A stretch of DNA of 5,338 nt, taken from positions 1 through 5,338 of the forward strand of contig DAIELO010000092.1 in the NCBI GenBank assembly GCA_027341705.1, in the 5' to 3' direction. Below are positions 1 through 5,338 of the stretch, in pieces. Each line of letters starts with the position of its first letter. The stretch's first letter is position 1. This DNA comes from Caryophanales bacterium. GTDB lineage: Bacteria > Bacillota > Bacilli > Alicyclobacillales > SLC66. The translations under genes were made by a program, and so were the position numbers. A model generated the notes under the pieces. It ran no database searches. It saw only the letters and a list, made by a program, of their open reading frames with translations, and was not told the origin of the DNA.

Positions 1-128
1 CAATCGCAAACTCACATCCAGTAATACGCACATTCACTATCCACATGATGCGAAGCAGTTGGTATGTCATTAGGGATTATTAATTATCTTGTAAATGCCA
101 ATGTGCAGGAAATCCCTTATACTAATAT
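1..128. other. Left-edge non-coding stretch downstream of coaA
   Basis: No gene can be supported here. Two plus-strand frames are open from the window edge, to stops near 72 and 89, but neither translation is recognisable, so the 3' end of a gene entering from the left cannot be excluded. A 7-base inverted repeat (AGGGATT at 72-78, AATCCCT at 111-117) lies just past the coaA stop, but its loop is over 30 bases and no clear T-tract follows on the minus strand, so it is a poor terminator candidate. Confidence 0.4.
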
Positions 129-1076
129 TTACAGTTTTCTTAAACGCACGGATTGTATGAAATGATTCGGCCCTTTTTCCAAAATCAAACTTGCCCGTTG
201 TCGGCTCGGAAAGATGTTTTCTCTGAGGTTGACGGCGTTGATTTCCTTCCATAGCTTATCAGCTACTTCGTTGGACTCACTTTCCGACAACATTGAATAG
301 CGATGAAAATATGACTGCTTGTCTTGAAAAGTTGATTCGCGCAGCAGCTGGAACCGCTCAATGTACCATTGACGGATATGGGTTATCTCGGCATGGACAT
401 AAATGGAAAAATCAAAAAAATCGGAAACAAACACCCGAGGTTCCTGATTCAGGTGGCTTACTCGAGGTGACTGTAGTACATTGAGTCCCTCGACAATTAA
501 AATATCGGGTTGTCGAACCACTTGAAACTCATTGGGTACAATGTCGTAAGTCAAATGCGTGTACGCCGGGGCTGAAACTTCGTCTCTACCGGATTTGATA
601 TCGGCAAGAAATTTAATGAGGTTTCGGATGTCGTAGCTTTCCGGAAACCCTTTGCGGTTCATCAATCCTCGTTGCTGCAAAACAGTATTCGGGTATAAAA
701 AACCGTCGGTCGTAACGAGGTCGACCTTAGGATGATCGGGCCAACGTGCCATCAAGGCTTGAATAATCCGCGCTGTGGTACTTTTGCCGACCGCGACACT
801 TCCCGCGATTCCGATGATGTAAGGGACCTTAGGTTGTCCTATTCCCAAGAATTCATGGGTAGCGTTGTACAGTCTCTGAGTTGCTGAAACGTAAAGATTC
901 AAAAGTCTGGATAGGGGGAGGTAAATTTGTGAAACTTCCTCCAAAGATATGTGGTCGTTGATGCTCTGCAGTTGAATGAGATCCGCTTCCGTAAGTGGAA
1001 GAGGCGTTGATGCTCTGAGTGTTGCCCATTCTTCACGGCCAAAGTTAATAAAAGGTGAGATCGTCACGTGTTTCAT
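129..1076 (-). CDS. coaA: Type I pantothenate kinase (CoaA)
   Basis: This enzyme uses ATP to phosphorylate pantothenate to 4'-phosphopantothenate, the first and usually feedback-controlled step of coenzyme A synthesis, in the cytosol. The 315-residue product matches the length of the bacterial type I family (E. coli CoaA is 316). Visible landmarks are the P-loop GSVAVGKST at 92-100 with Lys98, Asp124 in the TTDGF motif, His174 in YTHLTYD, the VEGLNVLQ segment at 195-202 and the conserved [10 protein letters not shown] stretch at 283-292. These line up with E. coli Lys101, Asp127 and His177 at a constant offset of three. The ATG at 1074-1076 is chosen because GGAG (minus-strand reading of 1086-1089) lies 9 bases upstream. 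No frameshift or missing catalytic residue is seen. The gene stands alone on its strand here and is divergent from cydAB. Confidence 0.96.
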   Translation of the reverse strand: MKHVTISPFINFGREEWATLRASTPLPLTEADLIQLQSINDHISLEEVSQIYLPLSRLLNLYVSATQRLYNATHEFLGIGQPKVPYIIGIAGSVAVGKSTTARIIQALMARWPDHPKVDLVTTDGFLYPNTVLQQRGLMNRKGFPESYDIRNLIKFLADIKSGRDEVSAPAYTHLTYDIVPNEFQVVRQPDILIVEGLNVLQSPRVSHLNQEPRVFVSDFFDFSIYVHAEITHIRQWYIERFQLLRESTFQDKQSYFHRYSMLSESESNEVADKLWKEINAVNLRENIFPSRQRASLILEKGPNHFIQSVRLRKL

Positions 1077-1230
1077 CTAGAAATACTCCAATAAGATTTC
1101 TGCCATGTACGGACTGCCACACGAGCCATCTTTTCTCGCAAATAGTCGATTGCGTCGTTTTTTAAGCTGTGCCCAAGAACAGCCGTTTAACCGCTTTCGG
1201 CATGCGCAAGTTAAAATTTATTCTATATAA

Positions 1231-1259
1231 ATTATACCAGTAACTATCATCAATGAAAA
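1231..1259 (-). promoter_or_regulatory. Probable sigma-A promoter for coaA with extended -10
   Basis: Read on the minus strand, 1231-1236 is a perfect TATAAT preceded by TGG, which gives the extended -10 form TGGTATAAT. A weak -35 (TTTTCA, 1254-1259) lies exactly 17 bases upstream. Transcription would begin near 1224 and leave a leader of roughly 145-150 bases before the coaA ATG. The placement and orientation fit coaA; that it drives coaA is inference. Confidence 0.6.
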
Positions 1260-1349
1260 TACTGTCTCCTTGACGTGTTCCTGGCTGCTATAAATCTTAG
1301 TGATGAATTGAGAAGTGTGTTGTTGAACGGAATTGGAACGAAGTCCTGA

Positions 1350-1751
1350 AATTGGCTAACCGTAAAAATTACAGCGACCATTCTGGCGACAGGTGTGATG
1401 GCCAGTGGAACTATGGCGCAAACAAAGCTTCCCGGCAACTGGCCAAAACAACTCACCATTGGTATGCTAACAAACGAAACTGGACATGATGGACGACAAA
1501 CAGTTTGCTGCCTAACTCGGCGAGTACTCTTGGTGTCAAGATCAAGTGTTTTACGGTATGAGTTACACCGCGGTGATTGAAGTCATGCACGTGAACTAGG
1601 TGACATGGCCTATTACGGCACATTCTCGTACAACGTTGTTTTCAGAGTCGTTGTCCAGTGGGCGAACGATCATGGTTTACTGGGATTTATCCCAATACGA
1701 GGCCAAACACATCAGGAAAGTGATTATAAGTCGTTTTATTATTTTCGAATA
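1350..1751 (+). pseudogene. Decayed phosphonate/phosphite-type ABC transporter substrate-binding protein (N-terminal part)
   Basis: Three blocks resemble the N-terminal domain of PhnD-like periplasmic or lipoprotein binding proteins. Block 1 (about 1350-1488, frame 3) reads as a hydrophobic leader (LTVKITATILATGVMASG) followed by LPGNWPKQLTIGMLTNETG, the usual first beta strand. Block 2 (about 1489-1596, frame 1) reads DDKQFAA, a TAA stop, LGEY, then VFYGMSYTAVIEVMHVN and a TAG stop, resembling the family pattern GTSYTAVIEAMRAGKVD. Block 3 (about 1599-1751, back in frame 3) reads GDMAYYGTFSYNVVFRV and later GQTHQESDYKSFYYFRI, the family's DMAYYGTFSY segment and the start of the next strand. 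The shifts look like one inserted base near 1490 and one lost base near 1597. The remaining half or more of a protein of about 300 residues is absent, and so are a start codon and a lipobox cysteine. No partner ATPase or permease gene lies in the window. Family identity is from motif memory, not a search. Confidence 0.72.
1681..1694. repeat. Perfect inverted repeat TGGGAT-TT-ATCCCA upstream of cydA
   Basis: Six-base arms flank a two-base centre, about 110 bases upstream of the cydA start. It lies inside the decayed binding-protein gene, so it could be a chance leftover of that coding sequence. The loop is too short for a stable RNA hairpin, so if functional it would be a dimeric protein-binding site. 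It does not match the Rex or Fnr consensus as I know them. Confidence 0.35.
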
Positions 1752-1753
1752 AT
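1738..1753. repeat. Perfect inverted repeat ATTATT-TTCG-AATAAT upstream of cydA; possible operator
   Basis: Six-base AT-rich arms flank TTCG, with the end of the repeat about 50 bases before the cydA GTG. A possible -10 element (TATATA or TATACA within 1772-1779) lies just downstream, which would put this repeat over the -35 region of a cydA promoter. No good -35 hexamer is visible at the right distance, so the promoter itself is weakly supported. cyd operons in Bacilli are commonly controlled by redox or oxygen regulators, but this repeat is not the Rex or Fnr consensus. Its regulatory role is inference. Confidence 0.35.
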
Positions 1754-1791
1754 GCTTCTGTTAATGGACAATATATACATAACTTCTTGCT

Positions 1792-1797
1792 GGGGGA
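1792..1797 (+). promoter_or_regulatory. Ribosome binding site that sets the cydA start
   Basis: GGGGGA lies 7 bases before the GTG at 1805. In-frame TTG codons at 1787 and 1799 would give slightly different proteins, but 1787 lies upstream of this site and 1799 is only one base past it. The GTG at 1805 is therefore the best start. Confidence 0.7.
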
Positions 1798-1804
1798 TTT
1801 GAAC

Positions 1805-3190
1805 GTGACGAATCTACTCTTAGACCGTTGGCAATTCGGGATCATGACTGTCTATCACTTTTTCTTTGTTCCCCTCACCATCGGTCTCTCGTTCTTGATC
1901 GCCGTGATGGAAAGTTGGTATGTGGCAGGCGGCAACAAAACCTATATGCGGATGGCAAAATTTTGGGGAAAGTTATTTCTGATCAATTTTGCCCTGGGGG
2001 TCGTTACGGGAATCCTGCAGGAATTTCAGTTTGGCATGAACTGGTCCAATTATTCGCGGTTTGTCGGCGATATCTTTGGCGCTCCCCTTGCCGTTGAAGC
2101 GCTCGCCGCATTCTTCCTTGAATCCACGTTTGTCGCGGTGTGGTTGTTCGGCTGGGATCGCCTGTCAAAGGGTGTGCACCTGCTGGCAATCTGGCTCGTG
2201 ACGTTTGGCGTCAGCTTATCGGCCGTCTGGATTCTCGTTGCCAACGCGTTTATGCAAGAACCGGTCGGATACGTATTGAGGCACGGTCGGGCGGAAATGA
2301 CCAACTTTTTTGCGCTGATAGGTAACTATCAGTTTTGGGTTGAATTCCCACATGTATGGTTTGGTGCGCTTGCCACCGGGGCATTTTTTGTCACAGGAGT
2401 AAGCGCCTGGTATTTGATCAAAAAGCGTCACCATGACGTGTTTCAAAAATCATTTCAAATCGGCATCTCCATCGCCCTTGCGGCGAGCGTTTTAACCGTA
2501 GTGATGGGCCACGAACAGGCGCAGCATTTGATGGTGGCGCAACCGATGAAAATGGCGGCTTCTGAAGCCGAATGGAACACCAGTTCCTATCATGCGCCGT
2601 GGTCGCTTGTTGCCGGTATTGACGAGGTGCACCATCGCAACACGTTTGATATACAGGTTCCTTATCTACTCAGTATTCTTGCGTACAATCGCACATATGG
2701 CAAGGTGACTGGCATCAATCAACTGCAAGTGCAATACCAGCAAACGTATGGCCCTGGCAATTACATTCCAAGTGTCTGGGTCACGTATTGGACTTTTCGT
2801 ATCATGGTGTTCGCCGGAACCCTGATGGTGATTCTCGCCTTGTACGGATTTTATCTGACCTTCCGTAAACGACTCAGCTCCCGACCCGCATACCTGAGGG
2901 TGATGTTATGGGCGATAGGGTTGCCCTACCTTGCCCATACAACAGGCTGGATCATGACGGAGATGGGACGCCAACCTTGGGTAGTTTACGGACTTTTAAA
3001 GACCAATCGGGGGTTTTCCCCCACCGTGACAGCGGGGATGGTTTGGGCGACCCTCATCGGGTTTTCATTGATATATTTTGTGCTCGGCCTGATCGATGTC
3101 ATTCTGTTCGTACGATTTATCCGTCAAGGTCCTGATTTGGACAAGGATCCGTCGGAAATGGACCCGAAACTACCTCCATCCACCATTTAA
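1805..3190 (+). CDS. cydA: Cytochrome bd quinol oxidase subunit I (CydA)
   Basis: CydA carries the three hemes of cytochrome bd, oxidises quinol on the outer face of the membrane and reduces oxygen to water with high affinity. From the GTG start the product is 461 residues with about nine membrane segments (roughly 11-35, 52-75, 92-116, 124-148, 176-204, 215-236, 323-350, 361-386, 405-437). Key residues by comparison with the E. coli enzyme: His18 (E. coli His19), Glu98 and Glu106 (Glu99, Glu107), His183 (His186), Met334 in FRIMV (Met393), and Lys249 and Glu254 in QPMKMAASEAEW (Lys252, Glu257). The signature GRQPW is at 388-392. The loop after Glu254 is short, the form usual in Firmicutes. 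All ligands are present and the frame is intact, so the subunit should be functional. It is followed 13 bases later by cydB, so the two are almost certainly co-transcribed. Confidence 0.97.
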   Translation: MTNLLLDRWQFGIMTVYHFFFVPLTIGLSFLIAVMESWYVAGGNKTYMRMAKFWGKLFLINFALGVVTGILQEFQFGMNWSNYSRFVGDIFGAPLAVEALAAFFLESTFVAVWLFGWDRLSKGVHLLAIWLVTFGVSLSAVWILVANAFMQEPVGYVLRHGRAEMTNFFALIGNYQFWVEFPHVWFGALATGAFFVTGVSAWYLIKKRHHDVFQKSFQIGISIALAASVLTVVMGHEQAQHLMVAQPMKMAASEAEWNTSSYHAPWSLVAGIDEVHHRNTFDIQVPYLLSILAYNRTYGKVTGINQLQVQYQQTYGPGNYIPSVWVTYWTFRIMVFAGTLMVILALYGFYLTFRKRLSSRPAYLRVMLWAIGLPYLAHTTGWIMTEMGRQPWVVYGLLKTNRGFSPTVTAGMVWATLIGFSLIYFVLGLIDVILFVRFIRQGPDLDKDPSEMDPKLPPSTI

Positions 3191-3196
3191 AGGAGG
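3191..3196 (+). promoter_or_regulatory. Ribosome binding site of cydB
   Basis: A consensus AGGAGG abuts the cydA TAA stop and lies 7 bases before the GTG at 3204. This fixes the cydB start at 3204 rather than at the in-frame ATG codons further upstream inside cydA. The arrangement favours translational coupling of the two subunits. Confidence 0.85.
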
Positions 3197-3203
3197 ACTC
3201 ACA

Positions 3204-4217
3204 GTGACGTTGAATGCCTTGTGGTTTATTTTAATCGCCACGTTGTTCACAGGTTTCTTTGTCCTTGATGGTTTTGATTTTGGAGTCGGTGTTCTCGCGC
3301 CGATACTTGGAAAAAGCGACGATGAGCGTCGCTTGATCATCAATACCATCGGGCCGTTCTGGGATGCGAACGAGGTTTGGCTGATCACGGCTGGAGGCGC
3401 GATGTTCGCGGCGTTTCCCAATTGGTACGCAACGATGTTCAGCGGGTTTTATCTTGCGCTTGCCCTTCTTCTCACCGCGCTCATTGTTCGAGGCGTGTCG
3501 TTTGAATTCAGATCCAAACTCAGTCACACTCGCTGGCGGTCCACATGGGATTGGCTTGTATTCACAAGCAGCCTGCTGCCACCAGTATTATTCGGGGTTG
3601 CTTTCGCCAACCTGATGAAAGGCGTTCCCATTGATGCCAACATGAACTTCGTTGGGAATTTTTGGACACTCATATCGCCATATACCGTTGTCAGCGGAGT
3701 CAGCTTTTTGCTTTTGTCTGTTCTTCACGGCGCTCTGTATCTTAGTCTGCGTACAGGTGGAGAATTGCAAAAACGGGCACGGATCGCTGCCCGGCGCATT
3801 GGTGTGCTCACTAGCGTTGCGTTATTGGTTGTTGTCATCTTTAGTTATCGCATGACCGACATGTTTACAAAATTCGGCATCCAACCGGGTGTCGTGCCGG
3901 TATTGGCGGGACTTTCTCTTTTGGCGACGCCATTTTTCATTTACGCGAGACGGGATGGCTGGGCGTTTTTAATGACCACTTTAACGATCGTTTTCTCATC
4001 CGCGACCATTTTCTTGGATCTATTCCCTAGGGTGATGATCAGTTCGCTAAATCCAAACTGGAGCCTCACGATCTACAACGCTTCCTCCACTTCCTATTCT
4101 TTGCGCGTGATGACAATCATTGCGGTCACAGTGTTGCCGATTGTACTCATTTATCAAGGCTGGACCTATTGGGTGTTTCGCCATCGTTTACAACCGGGCG
4201 GACACCTAGATTACTGA
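3204..4217 (+). CDS. cydB: Cytochrome bd quinol oxidase subunit II (CydB)
   Basis: CydB is the heme-free membrane partner of CydA in the bd oxidase heterodimer and is needed for stable heme insertion. The 337-residue product begins at a GTG behind a consensus ribosome site and has eight to nine hydrophobic segments. Family landmarks are LDGFDFGVG at 21-29, near the end of the first helix, and GPFWDANEVWLITAGG at 50-65, corresponding to the conserved WDGNQ/WDANEVW block of the family. The protein ends in a short hydrophilic tail (FRHRLQPGGHLDY). Length and motifs are normal and the frame is open throughout. The cydC and cydD assembly transporter genes, often next to cydAB in Bacilli, do not follow, so that function must be encoded elsewhere. 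No small-subunit gene (CydS or CydX type) with a ribosome site is seen directly downstream. Confidence 0.96.
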   Translation: MTLNALWFILIATLFTGFFVLDGFDFGVGVLAPILGKSDDERRLIINTIGPFWDANEVWLITAGGAMFAAFPNWYATMFSGFYLALALLLTALIVRGVSFEFRSKLSHTRWRSTWDWLVFTSSLLPPVLFGVAFANLMKGVPIDANMNFVGNFWTLISPYTVVSGVSFLLLSVLHGALYLSLRTGGELQKRARIAARRIGVLTSVALLVVVIFSYRMTDMFTKFGIQPGVVPVLAGLSLLATPFFIYARRDGWAFLMTTLTIVFSSATIFLDLFPRVMISSLNPNWSLTIYNASSTSYSLRVMTIIAVTVLPIVLIYQGWTYWVFRHRLQPGGHLDY

Positions 4218-4235
4218 CATGGTGAACACCCAATA
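4167..4235. repeat. 11-base perfect inverted repeat spanning the cydB stop codon
   Basis: TATTGGGTGTT at 4167-4177, inside the last cydB codons, is exactly complementary to AACACCCAATA at 4225-4235, just past the stop. The 47-base loop contains the TGA at 4215-4217. No T-tract follows, so it is not a standard intrinsic terminator. It could form a stable 3' structure on the cydAB transcript, or be coincidence. Confidence 0.4.
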
Positions 4236-4690
4236 TTCTCCGTTACAGAAAACTTACCCAAACTTACTCAGGCTCGTTTTCTGCGATCCAGTATCCGCTT
4301 GATCTGAAACTTGTTCATCCAAGGTTTTATTTCTGGATCGTAGAAACGTTTCAAAATCACCTTCGCTGCATTGCCATCGTGAGCGGAATCCTGTTGCCAT
4401 TGGTTCTCATATTTGTTTCTTTGTCGGGGTATCGAACATTCCCCATAAGGCAATGTATCTCTTGTTCCCTTCATTAGAGCACGGATGGAGTGTTTGTGGC
4501 TATCCGGTGCATATATCCCGATTAGTTTCAGCGTGTTTTTGGTGGAGTTATCGCGTTCACACTGATGCTAAATATAACTATTGATAATGTGTGTATTTAT
4601 AGATGGTATTAGCCTTACCGTCATCCAGTCCAAGTTCATAAATTATTGAGAACCGTGGGGATTGTCTCCCGGCGAGGATACTGAATCATG
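4218..4690. other. Intergenic stretch without a supported gene between cydB and the Gly/Met-rich gene
   Basis: No gene with both a start site and a recognisable product is found in these roughly 470 bases. The minus strand is open without stops from 4567 to the TGA at 4268-4270, encoding a basic sequence that includes LKLIGIYAPDSHKHSIRAL and ends RILDRRKRA. Its only ATG (4472-4474) has no ribosome site. The plus strand over 4379-4477 gives a 32-residue GTG-started reading with one hydrophobic stretch (ILLPLVLIFVSLSG), also without a ribosome site. Either could be gene debris. No convincing promoter for the downstream gene was found, although one must lie here or in cydAB read-through. Confidence 0.45.
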
Positions 4691-4692
4691 CT

Positions 4693-4700
4693 GGAGGTGA
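4693..4700 (+). promoter_or_regulatory. Strong ribosome binding site of the Gly/Met-rich gene
   Basis: GGAGGTGA is a full complement to the 16S rRNA 3' end. The ATG at 4702 is only one base past it, too close for normal initiation, while the in-frame ATG at 4708 is 7 bases past it. The latter is preferred. Confidence 0.75.
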
Positions 4701-4707
4701 TATGCTG

Positions 4708-4977
4708 ATGAAAGATACTAAAGAAGGGAATTATGATGTTGATGCCACGCTCTGTTGGGGACCGATGATTTTTGGCATGATGCTTGGAGGATCTATGAAT
4801 CGGGGAAGAGGCGGTCCTGGGGTGCGTCCTGGTATGGGACCGGTTATAAATCCGCAGAGACGAATTGGTATGGGGGGACCCGGAATGGGTCAAGGAATAC
4901 GCGGGGCAGGAGTGTATGGTCCCGGAATGGCCGGTATGCAGTGCATGAAAGGCAGGCCGAAGTATCCTAGATATTAG
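4708..4977 (+). CDS. Small Gly/Met-rich protein of unknown function
   Basis: The 89-residue product is not recognised. It has an acidic N-terminus (MKDTKEGNYDVDA), a short hydrophobic patch with clustered Met and one Cys (LCWGPMIFGMMLGG, 15-28), then a low-complexity tail of loose GPGM/GMG-type units with scattered Arg and Pro, a second Cys at 79 and a basic end (KGRPKYPRY). I count 23 Gly and 11 Met in 89 residues. A very strong ribosome site and a hairpin terminator right after the stop argue that it is a real, single-gene transcript. The hydrophobic patch is too short and Gly-rich to call a membrane helix with confidence. Met and Cys enrichment could suggest metal (copper) handling, and Gly-rich tails also occur in spore or surface proteins; both are guesses. 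A longer frame beginning at 4702 would add only Met-Leu. Confidence 0.72.
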   Translation: MKDTKEGNYDVDATLCWGPMIFGMMLGGSMNRGRGGPGVRPGMGPVINPQRRIGMGGPGMGQGIRGAGVYGPGMAGMQCMKGRPKYPRY

Positions 4978-5001
4978 TCCTGTAAGTCTATTTGTTCATC
5001 T

Positions 5002-5031
5002 AAGGAAACCTGGTTGAGGCTGGGTTTCCTT
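5002..5031 (+). terminator. Intrinsic terminator after the Gly/Met-rich gene
   Basis: AAGGAAACC (5002-5010) pairs perfectly with GGTTTCCTT (5023-5031) around a 12-base loop, and the downstream side is T-rich (TTGTATTTCATTT). It lies 24 bases past the stop at 4977 and just before the end of the convergent peptidase gene. The opposite direction lacks a T-tract after the stem, so it acts mainly rightward, although it may partly serve both genes. Confidence 0.75.
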
Positions 5032-5036
5032 GTATT

Positions 5037-5338
5037 TCATTTGGCAAGCATTTTCGAAATACAATTTTCCGATCGATAATACCCGCCTTCTTCTGGCACG
5101 CCAATATCTTCAAATTGTGAAGGAAGACTATAACCCCTGCTATCAATCATTGAAAAATGTAAATGAGGCCCTGTTGTCCTCCCCGTGTTGCCTGAGTATC
5201 CAATAATTTCGCCTTGTTTGACCGACTTTCCAATGGCACCATTCATTGCGCATAGATGCCCATAAATAGAATTAAGGCCATAAATGTGTTTGATGATGAT
5301 GAAATTCCCGTAGCCATTGTTGCTATAGCCAGTTAGAT
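5037..5338 (-). CDS. M23 family (LytM-type) metallopeptidase, C-terminal part
   Basis: The gene enters from the right edge, and 99 codons of its 3' end are visible. M23 enzymes are zinc endopeptidases that cut peptide cross-bridges in peptidoglycan, usually outside the cell; some family members are inactive and act as regulators or in sporulation. Seen here are the strand NNGYGNFIIIKH, the SIYGHL motif whose His (codon 5256-5258) is a catalytic-site residue, then GEIIGYSGNTGRTTGPHLHF. In the last, HLH (5157-5165) supplies a catalytic His and a zinc-ligand His. The N-terminal zinc ligands (HxxxD) and any signal peptide or binding domain lie beyond the window. After the domain comes a tail of roughly 35 residues that includes SLPSQFEDIGVPEEGGYY. 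An internal ATG at 5244-5246 lies between the core motifs and is not the start. The gene converges on the Gly/Met-rich gene. Confidence 0.93.
   Translation of the reverse strand, partial: LTGYSNNGYGNFIIIKHIYGLNSIYGHLCAMNGAIGKSVKQGEIIGYSGNTGRTTGPHLHFSMIDSRGYSLPSQFEDIGVPEEGGYYRSENCISKMLAK

Noticed and set aside
72..117. Inverted repeat AGGGATT/AATCCCT after coaA as a terminator
   Set aside because: The 7-base stem has a loop of more than 30 bases and no clear T-tract on the coaA strand.
1250..1459. Minus-strand open frame of 69 codons opposite the relic gene
   Set aside because: It has no ribosome site or recognisable motif, and the opposite strand carries the clear binding-protein remnant, so this is an antisense shadow.
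2050..2446. Minus-strand open frames inside cydA
   Set aside because: They are antisense to a fully supported cydA with conserved residues and show no motifs or ribosome sites.
4268..4474. Minus-strand ATG frame of 68 codons ending RILDRRKRA
   Set aside because: No ribosome site precedes the ATG and the product is not recognised. It is mentioned only as possible debris, not called as a gene.
4379..4477. GTG-started 32-residue single-helix reading that could be a CydS-like small subunit
   Set aside because: It lies about 160 bases past cydB, has no ribosome site, and I cannot match its sequence to known CydS or CydX proteins beyond having one hydrophobic stretch.
4636..4893. Minus-strand frame opposite the Gly/Met-rich gene
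   Set aside because: It is rich in His, Ser, Arg and Thr, as expected from the complement of a Gly/Met/Pro-rich gene, and has no ribosome site or recognisable motif.
4755..4970. Alternative plus-strand frame within the Gly/Met-rich gene
   Set aside because: The strong ribosome site points to the ATG at 4708 in the other frame, and this frame has no site of its own.

Overview
The window looks like chromosomal DNA from a low-GC Gram-positive bacterium of the Bacilli, perhaps an Alicyclobacillus- or Paenibacillus-like lineage. The evidence is strong AGGAGG-type ribosome binding sites, GTG start codons on both cyd genes, a type I pantothenate kinase, a CydA with the short Q-loop usual in Firmicutes, and an M23 LytM-type peptidase. 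This placement is inference; no sequence here fixes the genus.

Layout, left to right. Bases 1-128 hold no gene I can support. A complete coaA (pantothenate kinase) lies on the minus strand and is read leftward from an extended -10 promoter near 1231-1259, with a leader of roughly 145-150 bases. Between coaA and the cytochrome genes is a stretch of about 730 bases that lacks any intact gene. It holds the decayed N-terminal part of a phosphonate/phosphite-type ABC transporter substrate-binding protein (about 1350-1751), spread over two reading frames with internal stops. Two perfect inverted repeats lie in its 3' part, just upstream of cydA. Next come cydA and cydB on the plus strand, 13 bases apart, encoding the two main subunits of a cytochrome bd quinol oxidase. 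A region of about 490 bases without a convincing gene follows, then a small gene for an 89-residue Gly/Met-rich protein of unknown function, a hairpin terminator, and the 3' end of an M23 peptidase gene on the minus strand that runs out of the window.

How the genes relate. cydA and cydB form an obvious two-gene operon. CydA retains all expected heme ligands and quinone-site residues, so the oxidase should be functional. The cydC/cydD assembly transporter genes are not adjacent. coaA, the Gly/Met-rich protein and the M23 peptidase look like separate transcription units with no evident functional link to the oxidase. I see no phage, CRISPR, insertion sequence, tRNA or rRNA. I do not see a clear undescribed multi-gene system. 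The least expected items are the substrate-binding-protein relic, the inverted repeats in front of cydA, and the small Gly/Met-rich protein.
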